Assembly: GCA_002238925.1 (NCBI GenBank)
Contig: MPNH01000033.1
Coordinates: forward strand, 1-59,220
Reading direction: 5' to 3'
Source of the DNA: Spirochaetaceae bacterium bin103
GTDB lineage: Bacteria > Spirochaetota > Spirochaetia > SZUA-6 > Bin103
Length of the DNA: 59,220 bases
Shown in pieces: positions 1 through 8,833 of the stretch; positions within the stretch are counted from its first letter, which is position 1, and every line of letters starts with the position of its first letter. Made by a program: the position numbers and the translations under genes. The notes beneath the pieces were generated by a model that saw only the letters and a list, made by a program, of their open reading frames with translations, made no database searches and had not been told where the DNA came from.

Positions 1-223
1 ATCCCACCGGTTGGCATATGAGAGAAGGGAGCTTCTCCGCGCACACGGCGATGTCCTGCTCGATCTGGATGCGGCTGAGACGGTCGCTACCGCCCTTGGC
101 TTGCACGGGCACCACGTAATGGGAGCCGCGTTTGTCCAAGCCGACATATATCTCGTCGGTTTCGACTCGGCGCCGAGCCCAACGCACACGGTGAAGCGGT
201 TCTTGACACGCCCCACGCGCCGC
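1..223 (-). pseudogene. 5'-truncated fragment of an uncharacterised protein, running off the left edge
   Basis: Read on the minus strand, the frame opening after a TAG at 226-224 contains a protein-like stretch (ETDEIYVGLDKRG, then VPVQAKGG, then IEQDIAVCAEKLPSLIC) that continues past base 1. From memory it resembles a family of small bacterial proteins loosely annotated as endonucleases. No catalytic motif can be shown here. The N-terminal part expected for such a protein is absent: an in-frame stop lies about 13 codons before the recognisable part, there is no good start, and a plus-strand SDR gene begins at 229. It is therefore most likely a relic of a gene cut at its 5' end. The remaining C-terminus lies outside the window. 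Confidence 0.45.
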
Positions 224-228
224 CTACG

Positions 229-948
229 ATGAGCGCCATGCGGATCGATTTTGGCGGAGAAACGGTAATTGTAACCGGCGGGACCGGCGCGCTTGGGGGC
301 GCGGTGGTACAGGGCTTCCTGGATGCCGGGGCGCGGGTGCTGGCGACCTATGTGGTGGAGGCGGAGGTGGCGCCGTTCCGGAAGCGGTTTGCCGGGCAGG
401 CGGAGCGAGTGGCGCTGCAGCGGTGTGACCTGCGCCGTGCTGGCGAGGTGTCCGCGCTGTTCGAGCGCGTTGCGCCGGACTCGCTGCGCGCGGTGGTCAA
501 CCTGGCCGGCGGCTACACCTGGACGCGGGTGGCGGACGCGGACGACGCCGCGCTGGAGCACCTGCTGGACCTGAATCTGCGTACCACCTTCACCGTGTGC
601 CGGGCGGCGGCGACGGTCCTTACGGCTGCCGGCGGCGGCGCAATCGTCAACGTGTCGGCGCGGGCGGCGCTGCGGGGCGAGGCCGGCAACGGCGTGTACG
701 GCGCAACCAAGGCGGCAGTGCTCGCACTAACGCAGTCGCTGTCGGCCGAGTTGAAGGATTCCGGCGTCAACATCAACGCCGTGTTGCCGAGCATTATCGA
801 CACGCCCGCGAACCGCGCCGCGATGCCGAATTCCGATCCCGGCAACTGGGTGGCGCCAGCCGCCCTGGCCAACGTCATCGTGTTCCTCGCCTCCGGCGAC
901 GCGGCAGCGATCCACGGAGCCGGCATCCCGGTTTACGGCTTGGCCTGA
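229..948 (+). CDS. Short-chain dehydrogenase/reductase (classical SDR)
   Basis: A 239-residue protein of normal classical SDR length, a cytoplasmic NAD(P)-dependent oxidoreductase. The Rossmann glycine motif TGGTGALG is at about 16-23. The catalytic set is visible as Ser143 (NVSA), Tyr157 and Lys161 (YGATK), followed by the substrate-loop region INAVLPSIIDTPAN. ATG codons occur at 229 and 238. Neither has a strong ribosome-binding site, so the start is uncertain by three residues. It stands alone on the plus strand and is convergent with the sugar-importer operon that ends at 1038. The substrate cannot be inferred. Confidence 0.9.
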   Translation: MSAMRIDFGGETVIVTGGTGALGGAVVQGFLDAGARVLATYVVEAEVAPFRKRFAGQAERVALQRCDLRRAGEVSALFERVAPDSLRAVVNLAGGYTWTRVADADDAALEHLLDLNLRTTFTVCRAAATVLTAAGGGAIVNVSARAALRGEAGNGVYGATKAAVLALTQSLSAELKDSGVNINAVLPSIIDTPANRAAMPNSDPGNWVAPAALANVIVFLASGDAAAIHGAGIPVYGLA

Positions 949-987
949 GCCACCGTTGGCGGGGCGCGGGAGACGCGGCAGGCGGGT

Positions 988-1015
988 GGCAGGACTGCCT
1001 GGGGGCAGCCCTGCC
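988..1015. terminator. Nested inverted repeat between convergent genes
   Basis: GGCAGG at 988-993 pairs with CCTGCC at 1010-1015, with a second inner CTGCC/GGCAG pair. It lies between the stop codons of the SDR (948) and the binding protein (1038), where a bidirectional transcription stop would be expected. There is no T-run, so it is only a candidate hairpin. Confidence 0.25.
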
Positions 1016-1037
1016 GGTGCCGCCTTCGGTAGGGAGG

Positions 1038-2627
1038 TTAGCGGTAGTCGCCGACCTCGTTCAGGAAACGGCTGTGCGCCGCGTGGTGCAATTCGACGTA
1101 GCGGTCAATGCCCATGTTCTTCATCTGCTGCACGTAGTCGTCCCACTCGTCGTCGATGTTGCCGGCGCCGGTGATCCAGCGCGCCTGGTTGGTCTTCCAG
1201 AGCGTGTCGATATCGGTGCGCAGCGTGTTGACCTCGGTCTGCTCGTCGGCGGCGAACTCGGCGCGCACCCACTGCTCCTTGGCCTTGAAGCGCACGTAGT
1301 GCTCGTAGTACTGGTCAAACAGGAACTGGGTGGTCTTGTCCATGGCGAGATTGGGACCGAAGTCCTCCTCGCGAAAGATGCTCGGGAAGGTACCGGCGGT
1401 GGCGATCTGCGCACGCCGCTCGGGATCGATCGGCTGCGGCACCCACACGCCGTTCTCCTGCGCAATGCCCTCGGGCGCGAACCCGAACTGCGCCTGCACG
1501 CTGTTTTCCAGCGTGTAGAAACGGTCCACGAACGCCATGGTGTGCTCGGGGTAGGGATTGACGTCGGTCATGAACCATACGTTCTTGATCGCCAGCCGGC
1601 CCGGATGCACCCACATCTCCGGCTCGTAGCCGGGGGCGCGCAGCGGCGGAATCGACTCGAACTCGCCGCGGTTGGCGGTCGCGTCGTTGACCGGGGTGAA
1701 GCCGCGGCGGGCGACCACGAAGCCGTAGATGTTGCCGGAAGGATCGTCCACCTTGGCGTTGAAGTCGTTCGAGTTCATGGTGAAGCTCTCCGGATCGATC
1801 AGCCCCTCGCTGTACAGATCGGCCATGTAGGTGATCATGTCCCGGTAGCCCTGGGTAATCGGCGCGAAGTAAGCCTGGCCGTCGCGGATCGCGATGCCGT
1901 TCTTGGTGGGCATGCCCCAGATGCCGTACATGGAGCGCAGGTGCTGGGCGAAGCCGTCGTTGGTTACGAACGCGAACGGAATCTCGTCCGCCTCGCCGTT
2001 GCCGTTCGGGTCACCGTCGCGGAACGCGATCAGCACGTCACGCAGTTCGCCGGTGGTGGTCGGCGCGTCCAGGCCCAGAGCGTCCAGCCAGCGCCGGTTG
2101 ACCATGTAGTTCTGCTCCAGGTAGTTGGACTCCAGGAAGTGGAACCGCGCCAGCGCCTGCATTTGACCCTGCGGGTTCATCATGTAGGCCAGCGCCTCCG
2201 GCTTCTCGGCGAAGATCTGGTCCAGGTTCGGGGTATAGCCCTTGCCGAGGTGCTGGCGCAGATCAGTTACCACGCCCTCCTGCAGCAACTGGGCGATCAG
2301 GTTCTTGTGCAGACCGGTAACGCCGAACATCATCGCCGGGTAGTCGTCCGACGCGAACACGATCGACATCTTTTCGGTGCTGTCCATCAGCACCCATTCC
2401 AGGTTGACGCCGGTCGGCTCGGCCCAGCTCTGAATCCAGGGGTTGTCCTCCGGATCGTGGGTCCAGGTATGGCCCGCCACCATGGTGATGGAAGGCTCGA
2501 TCGGGAATATGCCGGGCGCGGTCAGCTCGTCCGCCGAGGCCATTTCCTCGCCCTCCGGCCCCGCGAACAGGGCGGCCGGGGTCACCAGCAGCGCTGCGGC
2601 GCAGATAAATGCGAATGCTTTTTTCAT
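1038..2627 (-). CDS. Extracellular oligosaccharide-binding protein of an ABC importer (LplA/YtcQ-like)
   Basis: A 529-residue exported solute-binding protein. Residues 1-22 form a signal peptide (MKKAFAFICAA, hydrophobic core, LFAG); no lipobox Cys follows, so it is probably a free periplasmic protein. The length and the WTHDPEDNPW and PNGNGEADEIPF stretches fit the large LplA/YtcQ family that works with LplB/LplC-type permeases. The start is fixed by an excellent GAGGAGG site just upstream of ATG 2627. It is the last gene of the minus-strand run from 7168, 89 bp behind its permeases, with a hairpin in the gap that may raise its expression. The substrate is probably a rhamnogalacturonan-type oligosaccharide, inferred from the neighbouring GH106-like glycosidase. 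Confidence 0.88.
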   Translation of the reverse strand: MKKAFAFICAAALLVTPAALFAGPEGEEMASADELTAPGIFPIEPSITMVAGHTWTHDPEDNPWIQSWAEPTGVNLEWVLMDSTEKMSIVFASDDYPAMMFGVTGLHKNLIAQLLQEGVVTDLRQHLGKGYTPNLDQIFAEKPEALAYMMNPQGQMQALARFHFLESNYLEQNYMVNRRWLDALGLDAPTTTGELRDVLIAFRDGDPNGNGEADEIPFAFVTNDGFAQHLRSMYGIWGMPTKNGIAIRDGQAYFAPITQGYRDMITYMADLYSEGLIDPESFTMNSNDFNAKVDDPSGNIYGFVVARRGFTPVNDATANRGEFESIPPLRAPGYEPEMWVHPGRLAIKNVWFMTDVNPYPEHTMAFVDRFYTLENSVQAQFGFAPEGIAQENGVWVPQPIDPERRAQIATAGTFPSIFREEDFGPNLAMDKTTQFLFDQYYEHYVRFKAKEQWVRAEFAADEQTEVNTLRTDIDTLWKTNQARWITGAGNIDDEWDDYVQQMKNMGIDRYVELHHAAHSRFLNEVGDYR

Positions 2628-2649
2628 TGCATCCTCCTCTTTGTGATAC

Positions 2650-2700
2650 GTCCCGCACAGGCGGGACCCGTTGCCTTAACGGCTCAATACGGCTCAATAC
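2650..2700 (-). promoter_or_regulatory. Leader hairpin and 10-bp tandem repeat before the binding-protein gene
   Basis: GTCCCGC (2650-2656) pairs perfectly with GCGGGAC (2661-2667) across a 4-base loop, directly upstream of the ribosome-binding site of the binding-protein gene. Just behind it lies a perfect tandem of ggctcaatac (2681-2690, 2691-2700). Intergenic hairpins before binding-protein genes often protect their mRNA from decay. That role here is inference. Confidence 0.4.
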
Positions 2701-2716
2701 GGTTCTGCAGAAAGTA

Positions 2717-3619
2717 CTACCCTTTGATGGAACCGACCATTATGCCCTTGACGAAGTGGCGCTGAATGAATGGGTAGAGGATCATCAGCGGGGCGATGGC
2801 CACCACAATGGTACCGTAACGCAGCAGATCCGCCAAAAGCTGGCGGCGCTGGATCTCCTCCGGCGACAGCGCCTCCAGGCCCTCGCCGCCGCCGGACAGG
2901 AGCTGGTTCAGGATCAGCAGCCGCCGCAGCACGAGTTGCAGCGGATACTTGGCCTGGTCGTTGATGAACAGCAAGGCGTGGAAGAAGGCATTCCAGTTCT
3001 GCACCACGTTGAACAGCACCACGATGGCGATGATCGCCTGCCCCACCGGCAGCACGATGCTGACGAAGAACCGCGTGTTGTTGCAGCCGTCGAGCTGCGC
3101 CGACTCGAGCAGTTCGTCGGGGATGTTGGACTGGAAGAAGGTGCGCGCAATGATCAGGTTGAACACGTTCACGGCGTTGGGCAGCATCAGCGACCACACC
3201 GAGTCCTTCAGGCCGAGCTTGAGCACCACCACGTAGAACGGAATGATTCCGCCGGTAAAGTACAGCGTAAAAACGAAATAGAACATGATCAGCCCGCGCC
3301 AGCGCATGTCGCGGCGCGACAGGGCGTAGGCGGCGGGAATGGTAAGCACCAGCGAGATGATGGTCTGACCGACCGCGTAGATGAGCGAGTTGCGGTAGCC
3401 GAACATGATGCGCTTGTCGCGCAGGATGTAGCTGTAGCCCTCGACGTTGAAGCCGTCCGGCCACAGGTAGACGTGGCCGGCGGACACCAGGGTCGGCGAG
3501 CTGACCGACGCGATTACCACGAAGTAGACCGGGTACAGGGTGGCCACCAGCACCACCACCAGCAGCGCGACGTTGATGCGGTCGAAGATGCGGTCGGAGC
3601 GGCTGCGAAAATCTACCAC
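2717..3619 (-). CDS. Carbohydrate ABC transporter permease (LplC/YtcP-like)
   Basis: A 300-residue inner-membrane permease with about six hydrophobic segments, the first at roughly 14-36 (INVALLVVVLVATLYPVYFV). The LplC/YtcP hallmarks are present: the SSPTLVSAGHVYLWPDGF loop, and the EAA-type loop LLESAQLDGCNNTRFF that contacts the ATPase. It forms the translocation pore with the next permease upstream. The genes are only 7 bp apart (3619/3627), so they are co-transcribed. No ATPase is encoded nearby. LplBC-type importers usually share a genome-encoded MsmX-like ATPase, so this absence is normal. Confidence 0.9.
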   Translation of the reverse strand: MVDFRSRSDRIFDRINVALLVVVLVATLYPVYFVVIASVSSPTLVSAGHVYLWPDGFNVEGYSYILRDKRIMFGYRNSLIYAVGQTIISLVLTIPAAYALSRRDMRWRGLIMFYFVFTLYFTGGIIPFYVVVLKLGLKDSVWSLMLPNAVNVFNLIIARTFFQSNIPDELLESAQLDGCNNTRFFVSIVLPVGQAIIAIVVLFNVVQNWNAFFHALLFINDQAKYPLQLVLRRLLILNQLLSGGGEGLEALSPEEIQRRQLLADLLRYGTIVVAIAPLMILYPFIQRHFVKGIMVGSIKG

Positions 3620-3626
3620 CGCACCG

Positions 3627-4598
3627 CTACCACAGCGAGGTCTGGCCGATGCGGCGCGCGAGCCGGTTGGCCGCCACCAGGATGGCGAAGTTGACCACCG
3701 TCTCCAGCAACCCCACCGCGGTGGCGTAGTCGTACTGCGACTGCAGGATACCGGAGCGGTAGGTGTAGGTGGCCACCACCTCCAGGGTGGAGATGTTCAG
3801 GTCGTTCTGCATCAGCAGCACCTTCTCGAACCCGATGGTGAGGAGCTGCCCGAGGCGCATGATGAACAGGATCACGATGGTAGGCATGATCCACGGGATC
3901 TCGACGTGCCAGATGATCTGCAGCTTGTTGGCGCCGTCGCAGAACGCCGCCTCGCGCAGCGACGAATCGACCGCGCTCAGGGCGGCCAGGAAGATGATGG
4001 CGTTGAAGCCGGCGTTCTGCCACAGCTCGGAGAGCACGAACAGCGACGGCCCCCAGGAGGGGCTGGCCATGAAGAAGATCGCCTCCCCGCCGAGGAGCTG
4101 AATGACCGAGTTGACCACCCCGATGCGCGGGCTCAGGAAGAAGTACATGATGCTGACCACCACCACCGTGGAGATGAAGTGCGGGGCGTAGGTCACCATC
4201 TGCACGCTCTTCTTGAAAAAGCGGCTGCGCGCCTCGTTGATCATCAGTGCCAACGCCAGCGGGATCGGCCAGGTGGCCAAGCTGTACAGCGAGATGACGA
4301 TGGTGTTGCGGATGACCGGAATGAAATAGGCGGAGTTGAAAAAGCGGATGAAGTGGGCAAACTCGTTCCACTCCGGCGCCGAGCGCCCGGAACGCAACGA
4401 GAAACCGTCCGTGAACGCTATGCGCAGGCCGTAGATCGGCAGGTAGCGGAACAGCAGCACGTGGATAATGGCCGGCAGCACGAACGCATACAGCTCCCAC
4501 GAGCGCAGCAGGTAGCGCACGGTCTCGTGTATCTTCTCCGCGGCCGAGGGGCGGTGCAGCCCGGCCACCGCGCCAGCGTCGTCAGTCTGTCTTGGCAT
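3627..4598 (-). CDS. Carbohydrate ABC transporter permease (LplB/YteP-like)
   Basis: A 323-residue permease. After a cytoplasmic N-terminus of about 35 residues it has the characteristic first segment of LplB proteins (WELYAFVLPAIIHVLLFRYLPIYG written as two parts, residues about 34-57). The EAA loop is clear: LREAAFCDGANKLQ followed by IPWIMP. It is the partner of the LplC-like permease 7 bp downstream. The ATG at 4598 gives a normal family length. Context with a GH106-like enzyme and an LplA-like binding protein points to uptake of plant or algal pectin fragments. Confidence 0.9.
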   Translation of the reverse strand: MPRQTDDAGAVAGLHRPSAAEKIHETVRYLLRSWELYAFVLPAIIHVLLFRYLPIYGLRIAFTDGFSLRSGRSAPEWNEFAHFIRFFNSAYFIPVIRNTIVISLYSLATWPIPLALALMINEARSRFFKKSVQMVTYAPHFISTVVVVSIMYFFLSPRIGVVNSVIQLLGGEAIFFMASPSWGPSLFVLSELWQNAGFNAIIFLAALSAVDSSLREAAFCDGANKLQIIWHVEIPWIMPTIVILFIMRLGQLLTIGFEKVLLMQNDLNISTLEVVATYTYRSGILQSQYDYATAVGLLETVVNFAILVAANRLARRIGQTSLW

Positions 4599-4723
4599 GC
4601 TCTCTCATCGGAATCGCCACCTTACCGGCAGCGGACGTTCTCGACAAGGCACCTCGCATCCCTCGCATCGGCATCAGAAAGGGTCGACATGCGCCACGAC
4701 ATAGCGCCTTGCGGCGGCGACCG

Positions 4724-7168
4724 TCAGCAGCGCTGCCGGAGGATGAGCTGTACCGGGCCGATGAGGCCGGAGGGGAGCTGGGCCCCTTCGTAGGCGTTGG
4801 CCATACTGTTGGTGACCCGCACCTCAAGCGTATGGCGGTCGGCGGCGACCGGAGCGGTGAGCGGAATGCGGTAAGGGGCCCACATGCGCACCCCGGCCGG
4901 CTCTCCGTCGAGCAACGCCTCGGCGATGTCGCCCACGGCGCCGAGGTCCAGTTCCAACCGGTCGGCGGCGGCCGGCAAGTCGAGCACGGTCCGGTAGCGC
5001 AGGGTGCCGGAGAACAGCTCCAGGCCGGGGTGCCGCGACCAGTCGCCGAGCCCCAGGCCGGGAATCGGCTCACCGTCCTCGCACCGCACCTCCCACGGCC
5101 CCCCGAGGACGAGTGCCTGATGGTCGAGGGCGAGTGTCCGCTCGCCGTATCCGTCCGCGTCCGGCGCAGGCGAGAAACCGGCCGCCGGGTCAACCGCCAG
5201 CACCACGCTCTCGCGGCGCGGCAGATGCAGCGCGACGGCCACTCCGGTGCCGGCGGTCCTGGCGCGCGCCGGCTGGCGGGAGCCGGCCAGCGCATCCCAG
5301 CACTCCACCCGCCCGGCAGCGCGCAGCGACACCTCGCCGGCAATCGTTTCGCCGCCCTCGTTGACCAGCAGGTAGAAGTCGATGCCGTCCTTGCGGTAGT
5401 GGATGAAACGCAGGTCGGGGTGCGGCGGATCGAGGCGCAGGTCGGGGGCGATCAGGCCGGCGAGGCGAGCGGGCAGATCAATCCCGTCGGCGAATTCGAT
5501 TACGTGGCCGCCGGCGGCGGCGAACGCATCGAGCACACGCTGCGCCTGCTCGCCAAGCACCGGGCTCCCCTCCACCACCACGGCGCGGTACGCCTGCGTG
5601 CCGGCCACCAGCGTGGCGCCCTCCACCGATGCCTCCGCCACCGCGCGCGCGTCCAGGTACAGGAAGTCGATCTGGCGTTGGTAGAGTTGCTTCGCCGCCC
5701 GCCAGCCGATGGCGTTGCCGTCGCCCAGGATGGCCACGTCGCACACCTGCTCGCCGTCGCACAGCAGCCAGCTCAGGCGCTGGGCGTAGCGGTTGATCAG
5801 GCCCACGTAGGGGCGCCAGGTGTTGTGCAGACACAGGTCCGGCTCGCTCTCCCAGGCGCGGCGGCCGCGGATCGAGTAGAACACCGCATGCGGATCGATC
5901 AGGTTGTTGCCGCGCACCAGGTGCCAGTCGAACAACCATTTCATCTCTTCCAGGGTCATGCGCCAGCCGTAGGCGCCGCACACCTCGGTCAGGATGCGGC
6001 GCGCGCCCTGGATGCGCGCCCCGCTGGTGGCCACCTTGGCGGCCACGCTGTGGCGGCCCTCGATTGCGGTCGGCTGGTCCGGCTCGACGTAGCGCCACAC
6101 CATGTCCTGGCCGGGAAGCTGGAACCAGCGCAACGGCGACAGCTCCTCGCTCTCCGCCGGATGGCCGGTCAGAGCGATGCCGTGCTCGGCGCACCAGCGC
6201 GCCTGGGCGGCGAAGAACACCTCCTGCAGCCGCGCCTGGATGGCGGCCTCGAAGCGGCGCCGAAACGGCTCGGTGGCGGGGCCGTAGTCCTCCCACAGCG
6301 CTGGCAGCCAGGGCCGCGGATCTTTACCCCAGCGCCCGGCCAGCCACTCGATCAGGCCGGGCGTGAACGGCCGGGGATCGGCGGGCCGCACCGGGTTGCG
6401 ACCCATCACCTGCGGCTCGTCGGTGAACATTGCAATGATAGTGGTGCCGAAGAACTCCGCCAGGTGCTCGTAGTAGCGGTCGTGGGTGAGGCGCAGGAAG
6501 CAGGACACCGCATCCGGGTTGAGGATGTCTCCCGCCGGCGGCGCGGAGAGGCTGCCAGTCTCCTGCTCCGGGAACACGCCGCGGATATGGCCGCCGCTGT
6601 CCACCTGCCACACGCTCATCGCCGTCCAGCGCCCGGCCGGCACCTCGATGCGGACGATGTCGCGCGGCCGCGGCTCCAGCACGCGCAGCGAGTCCGGGTC
6701 CACCGCGCCGGCGTCGGTGCGCCGGCCGAGCACCGTGCACACGTGCCGGTCGCGCAGGCCGCGCCCGGTGTTGGGACGCCAGAACCCGTCAAACGGTCCG
6801 TCCACGGTCCGCTTCCACAGGCCCATCGCCCGGCTGACGTAGTCCGGGTTTTCCGCCACCACGGCGCCCCCGGCCGACCCCGACGGGTAGCTGCCCTCGT
6901 CGTACAGGATCACCTTCATGCCCAGCCGCGCCGCCTCCGCCACCAGCAGCCGCGCCAGGCGGAAGAACTCATCGGTCAGGTAGCCGACCCGGCGCGAGAG
7001 GCCAATCCGGGCATGCAGCACAAAACCGCCATAGTGGGCGTCGTGAAAGGCGCGCAGCTGGCGCAGCAACTCACCCTTTTCCAGGTCGTCGTTCAGAAAC
7101 CAGAACGGAATCGGCCCAAACTCCCGCGGCGGCGACTCGAACGCGGCAAACACCCGCTTCAGATCCAT
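4724..7168 (-). CDS. GH106-like glycoside hydrolase (probable alpha-L-rhamnosidase)
   Basis: An 814-residue protein. The N-terminal PIPFWFLND, HARIGLSRRVGYLTDEFF and ILYDEGSYPSGSAGG motifs are characteristic of the family 106 glycosidase fold, which removes rhamnose from rhamnogalacturonan and related glycans. The C-terminal roughly 150 residues (from about LGGPWEVRCEDG to RVTNSMANAYEG) look like the galactose-binding-like beta-sandwich that ends these enzymes. No signal peptide is visible, so it probably acts in the cytoplasm on imported oligosaccharides. It is shorter than many GH106 proteins, so exact substrate specificity is uncertain. It is the first gene of the minus-strand sugar operon; a 125-bp gap separates it from the LplB-like permease. 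Confidence 0.78.
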   Translation of the reverse strand: MDLKRVFAAFESPPREFGPIPFWFLNDDLEKGELLRQLRAFHDAHYGGFVLHARIGLSRRVGYLTDEFFRLARLLVAEAARLGMKVILYDEGSYPSGSAGGAVVAENPDYVSRAMGLWKRTVDGPFDGFWRPNTGRGLRDRHVCTVLGRRTDAGAVDPDSLRVLEPRPRDIVRIEVPAGRWTAMSVWQVDSGGHIRGVFPEQETGSLSAPPAGDILNPDAVSCFLRLTHDRYYEHLAEFFGTTIIAMFTDEPQVMGRNPVRPADPRPFTPGLIEWLAGRWGKDPRPWLPALWEDYGPATEPFRRRFEAAIQARLQEVFFAAQARWCAEHGIALTGHPAESEELSPLRWFQLPGQDMVWRYVEPDQPTAIEGRHSVAAKVATSGARIQGARRILTEVCGAYGWRMTLEEMKWLFDWHLVRGNNLIDPHAVFYSIRGRRAWESEPDLCLHNTWRPYVGLINRYAQRLSWLLCDGEQVCDVAILGDGNAIGWRAAKQLYQRQIDFLYLDARAVAEASVEGATLVAGTQAYRAVVVEGSPVLGEQAQRVLDAFAAAGGHVIEFADGIDLPARLAGLIAPDLRLDPPHPDLRFIHYRKDGIDFYLLVNEGGETIAGEVSLRAAGRVECWDALAGSRQPARARTAGTGVAVALHLPRRESVVLAVDPAAGFSPAPDADGYGERTLALDHQALVLGGPWEVRCEDGEPIPGLGLGDWSRHPGLELFSGTLRYRTVLDLPAAADRLELDLGAVGDIAEALLDGEPAGVRMWAPYRIPLTAPVAADRHTLEVRVTNSMANAYEGAQLPSGLIGPVQLILRQRC

Positions 7169-7241
7169 TCTGCTGCCTCCCTCGCCGTTGCAGCATAGGT
7201 TGCGTTGGACAGGGCGCTCAATCGGCGGTAGCGTGGCGGGG

Positions 7242-8060
7242 ATGAATACGGGGCTTTCCGCGGAGCAGGTCGGTGCCTACCGGGAGGACGGGTACCTGGC
7301 GCTTGCGGACTTTCTTGATGGCGCCGAGCTGGGGCGCTGGCGGGCGGCGGTCGACGAGGGCGTGGCGCAGCAGCTCGGCAATCCGCAGCCCGAGTCGAGC
7401 GTGTTCGACAACCAGGGACGCGACGACGATTACGCGCGCGTGTTCGTGCAGTGCGTCAACATGTGGAAGGTGAGCGTCGCGATGCGCGAGTTGGTGCTGG
7501 ACGCGCGGCTTGGCAAGCTGGCCGCCGACCTGGCCGGCATGGATGGGGTGCGCCTGTACCACGATCACGCGCTGATCAAGGAGCCGTGGGCGAACCCCAC
7601 CACCTGGCATACCGACAACCCGGTCGATCCGTTCTTCTCGCACCGCTCGATCATGCTGTGGATTGCCCTCGACGACGCCACGCTGCAGAACGGCTGCCTG
7701 TACGTGTTGCCCGGCTCGCACCGCAGCAGCCGCTTCGACACCGGCGGCGACACCAGCAGCGCGCGCATCGACGCGCTGTTCGACACCTACCCCGAGTGGC
7801 GGGCAATCGACCCGGTGCCAGTCGAGGTGCCCGCCGGCGGGGCGGTGTTCCTGAGCGGCATGGTGGCGCACGCCGCCGGCCCCAACATGACCCGCGGCCG
7901 GCGGCGCGCGTTTTCGATCCTGTTCATGCCGGACGCCGCCGTGTTCAACGGCCACAAGAGCGCACTGCCGGCCGTGGTTGCCTCCCGCCTGCAGCCCGGC
8001 GACCCGATCGTCGACGACGAGCACCTGCCCCTGCTCTACTCCCGCCGCTACGAGCGCTAG
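7242..8060 (+). CDS. PhyH-family Fe(II)/2-oxoglutarate dioxygenase
   Basis: A 272-residue protein of the phytanoyl-CoA dioxygenase superfamily. Iron ligands are visible: His123-x-Asp125 in TWHTDNP and the distal His210 in VAHAAGPN, with the 2-oxoglutarate-binding Arg in the following TRGRRRAF stretch. The N-terminus (AEQVGAYREDGYLAL) is the usual PhyH opening helix and strand. ATG 7242 is preferred over an upstream GTG because the family motif begins there and a GGCGGGG stretch precedes it. It diverges from the glycosidase and overlaps the livF stop region by 4 bp. The substrate is unknown. Confidence 0.88.
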   Translation: MNTGLSAEQVGAYREDGYLALADFLDGAELGRWRAAVDEGVAQQLGNPQPESSVFDNQGRDDDYARVFVQCVNMWKVSVAMRELVLDARLGKLAADLAGMDGVRLYHDHALIKEPWANPTTWHTDNPVDPFFSHRSIMLWIALDDATLQNGCLYVLPGSHRSSRFDTGGDTSSARIDALFDTYPEWRAIDPVPVEVPAGGAVFLSGMVAHAAGPNMTRGRRRAFSILFMPDAAVFNGHKSALPAVVASRLQPGDPIVDDEHLPLLYSRRYER

Positions 8061-8797
8061 CGGCCGGTAGCGGATCCCAGGTAGGCGTCGCGCACGTCGG
8101 GGTTGGCCTTGAGGTCGGCGACCCGGCCCTCCAGCACCACGCGGCCCTGCTCGATCACGTAGCCGTAGCGGGCGATGTCGAGCGCCAGGACGGCGTTCTG
8201 CTCCACCAGCAGGATCGACACGCCGCGGTCGCGGTTGATGCGCGCGATGCCGGTGAACACCTCTTCGCGGAGGCGCGGCGCGAGGCCCAGCGAGGGTTCG
8301 TCCAGCAGCATCACCGACGGCTCGGTGAGCAAGGCGCGGCCAATGGCCAGCATCTGCTGCTCGCCGCCGGACAGGTAGCCGGCGCGGTGGTTGCGGCGCG
8401 CCGCCAGCAAGGGGAAGAGCTGGTACACCGCGTCGATCCCGCCCGGCGGGCGGGCGCGGCGCCCCTTCAGCGCCCAGGCGGCAGCGCGCAGGTTGTCGTC
8501 CACGGTCAGGTCGGTGAACAAGCGGCGGCCTTCCGGCACCGCAACCAGGCGGCGGCGCGCCAGCCGGTGCGGTGCCACGCCGTCCACGCGCCGCCCATCG
8601 AGCGCGATGGTGCCGGCCGTGAGCCGGCCGCGCTCGAACGGCAGCAGCCCGGCGATGGCGCGCAGGGTGGTGGTCTTGCCGGCGCCGTTGGCGCCCAGCA
8701 ATGCCACGATGCGCCCGGTCGGCACGCGCAGGGAGAGCCCGCGCAGCACCGGTGCGCCCTGCCCGTAGACCGCCTCGATGGCCTTTACTTCAAGCAC
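8057..8797 (-). CDS. livF: Branched-chain amino-acid-type ABC transporter ATP-binding protein LivF
   Basis: A 246-residue ATPase of the LivF subgroup. Walker A is GANGAGKTT (about 34-42), the signature is YLSGGEQQMLAIGRAL, Walker B is VMLLDEPSLGLAP, and the switch His is missing from the usual place as in typical LivF (LVEQN). It pairs with LivG to energise the LivHM pore. The start is GTG at 8797. It is the last gene of the five-gene minus-strand operon, 36 bp after the binding protein. Its stop overlaps the convergent PhyH stop by 4 bp. Confidence 0.93.
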   Translation of the reverse strand: MLEVKAIEAVYGQGAPVLRGLSLRVPTGRIVALLGANGAGKTTTLRAIAGLLPFERGRLTAGTIALDGRRVDGVAPHRLARRRLVAVPEGRRLFTDLTVDDNLRAAAWALKGRRARPPGGIDAVYQLFPLLAARRNHRAGYLSGGEQQMLAIGRALLTEPSVMLLDEPSLGLAPRLREEVFTGIARINRDRGVSILLVEQNAVLALDIARYGYVIEQGRVVLEGRVADLKANPDVRDAYLGSATGR

Positions 8798-8833
8798 CGG
8801 CCAGGGTCAACGGGCCGGGCGGCGCGGCACCGG

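Noticed and set aside
597..2765. Very long open frame on the plus strand opposite the binding protein gene
   Set aside because: Composition is Arg/Gly/Val-rich without pattern, and the minus strand holds a clear binding protein with signal peptide and ribosome-binding site. High GC makes long antisense frames common.
4592..7198. 868-codon open frame opposite the glycosidase
   Set aside because: It mirrors the GH106-like gene; no motif, no start signal. Same artefact of GC-rich codon use.
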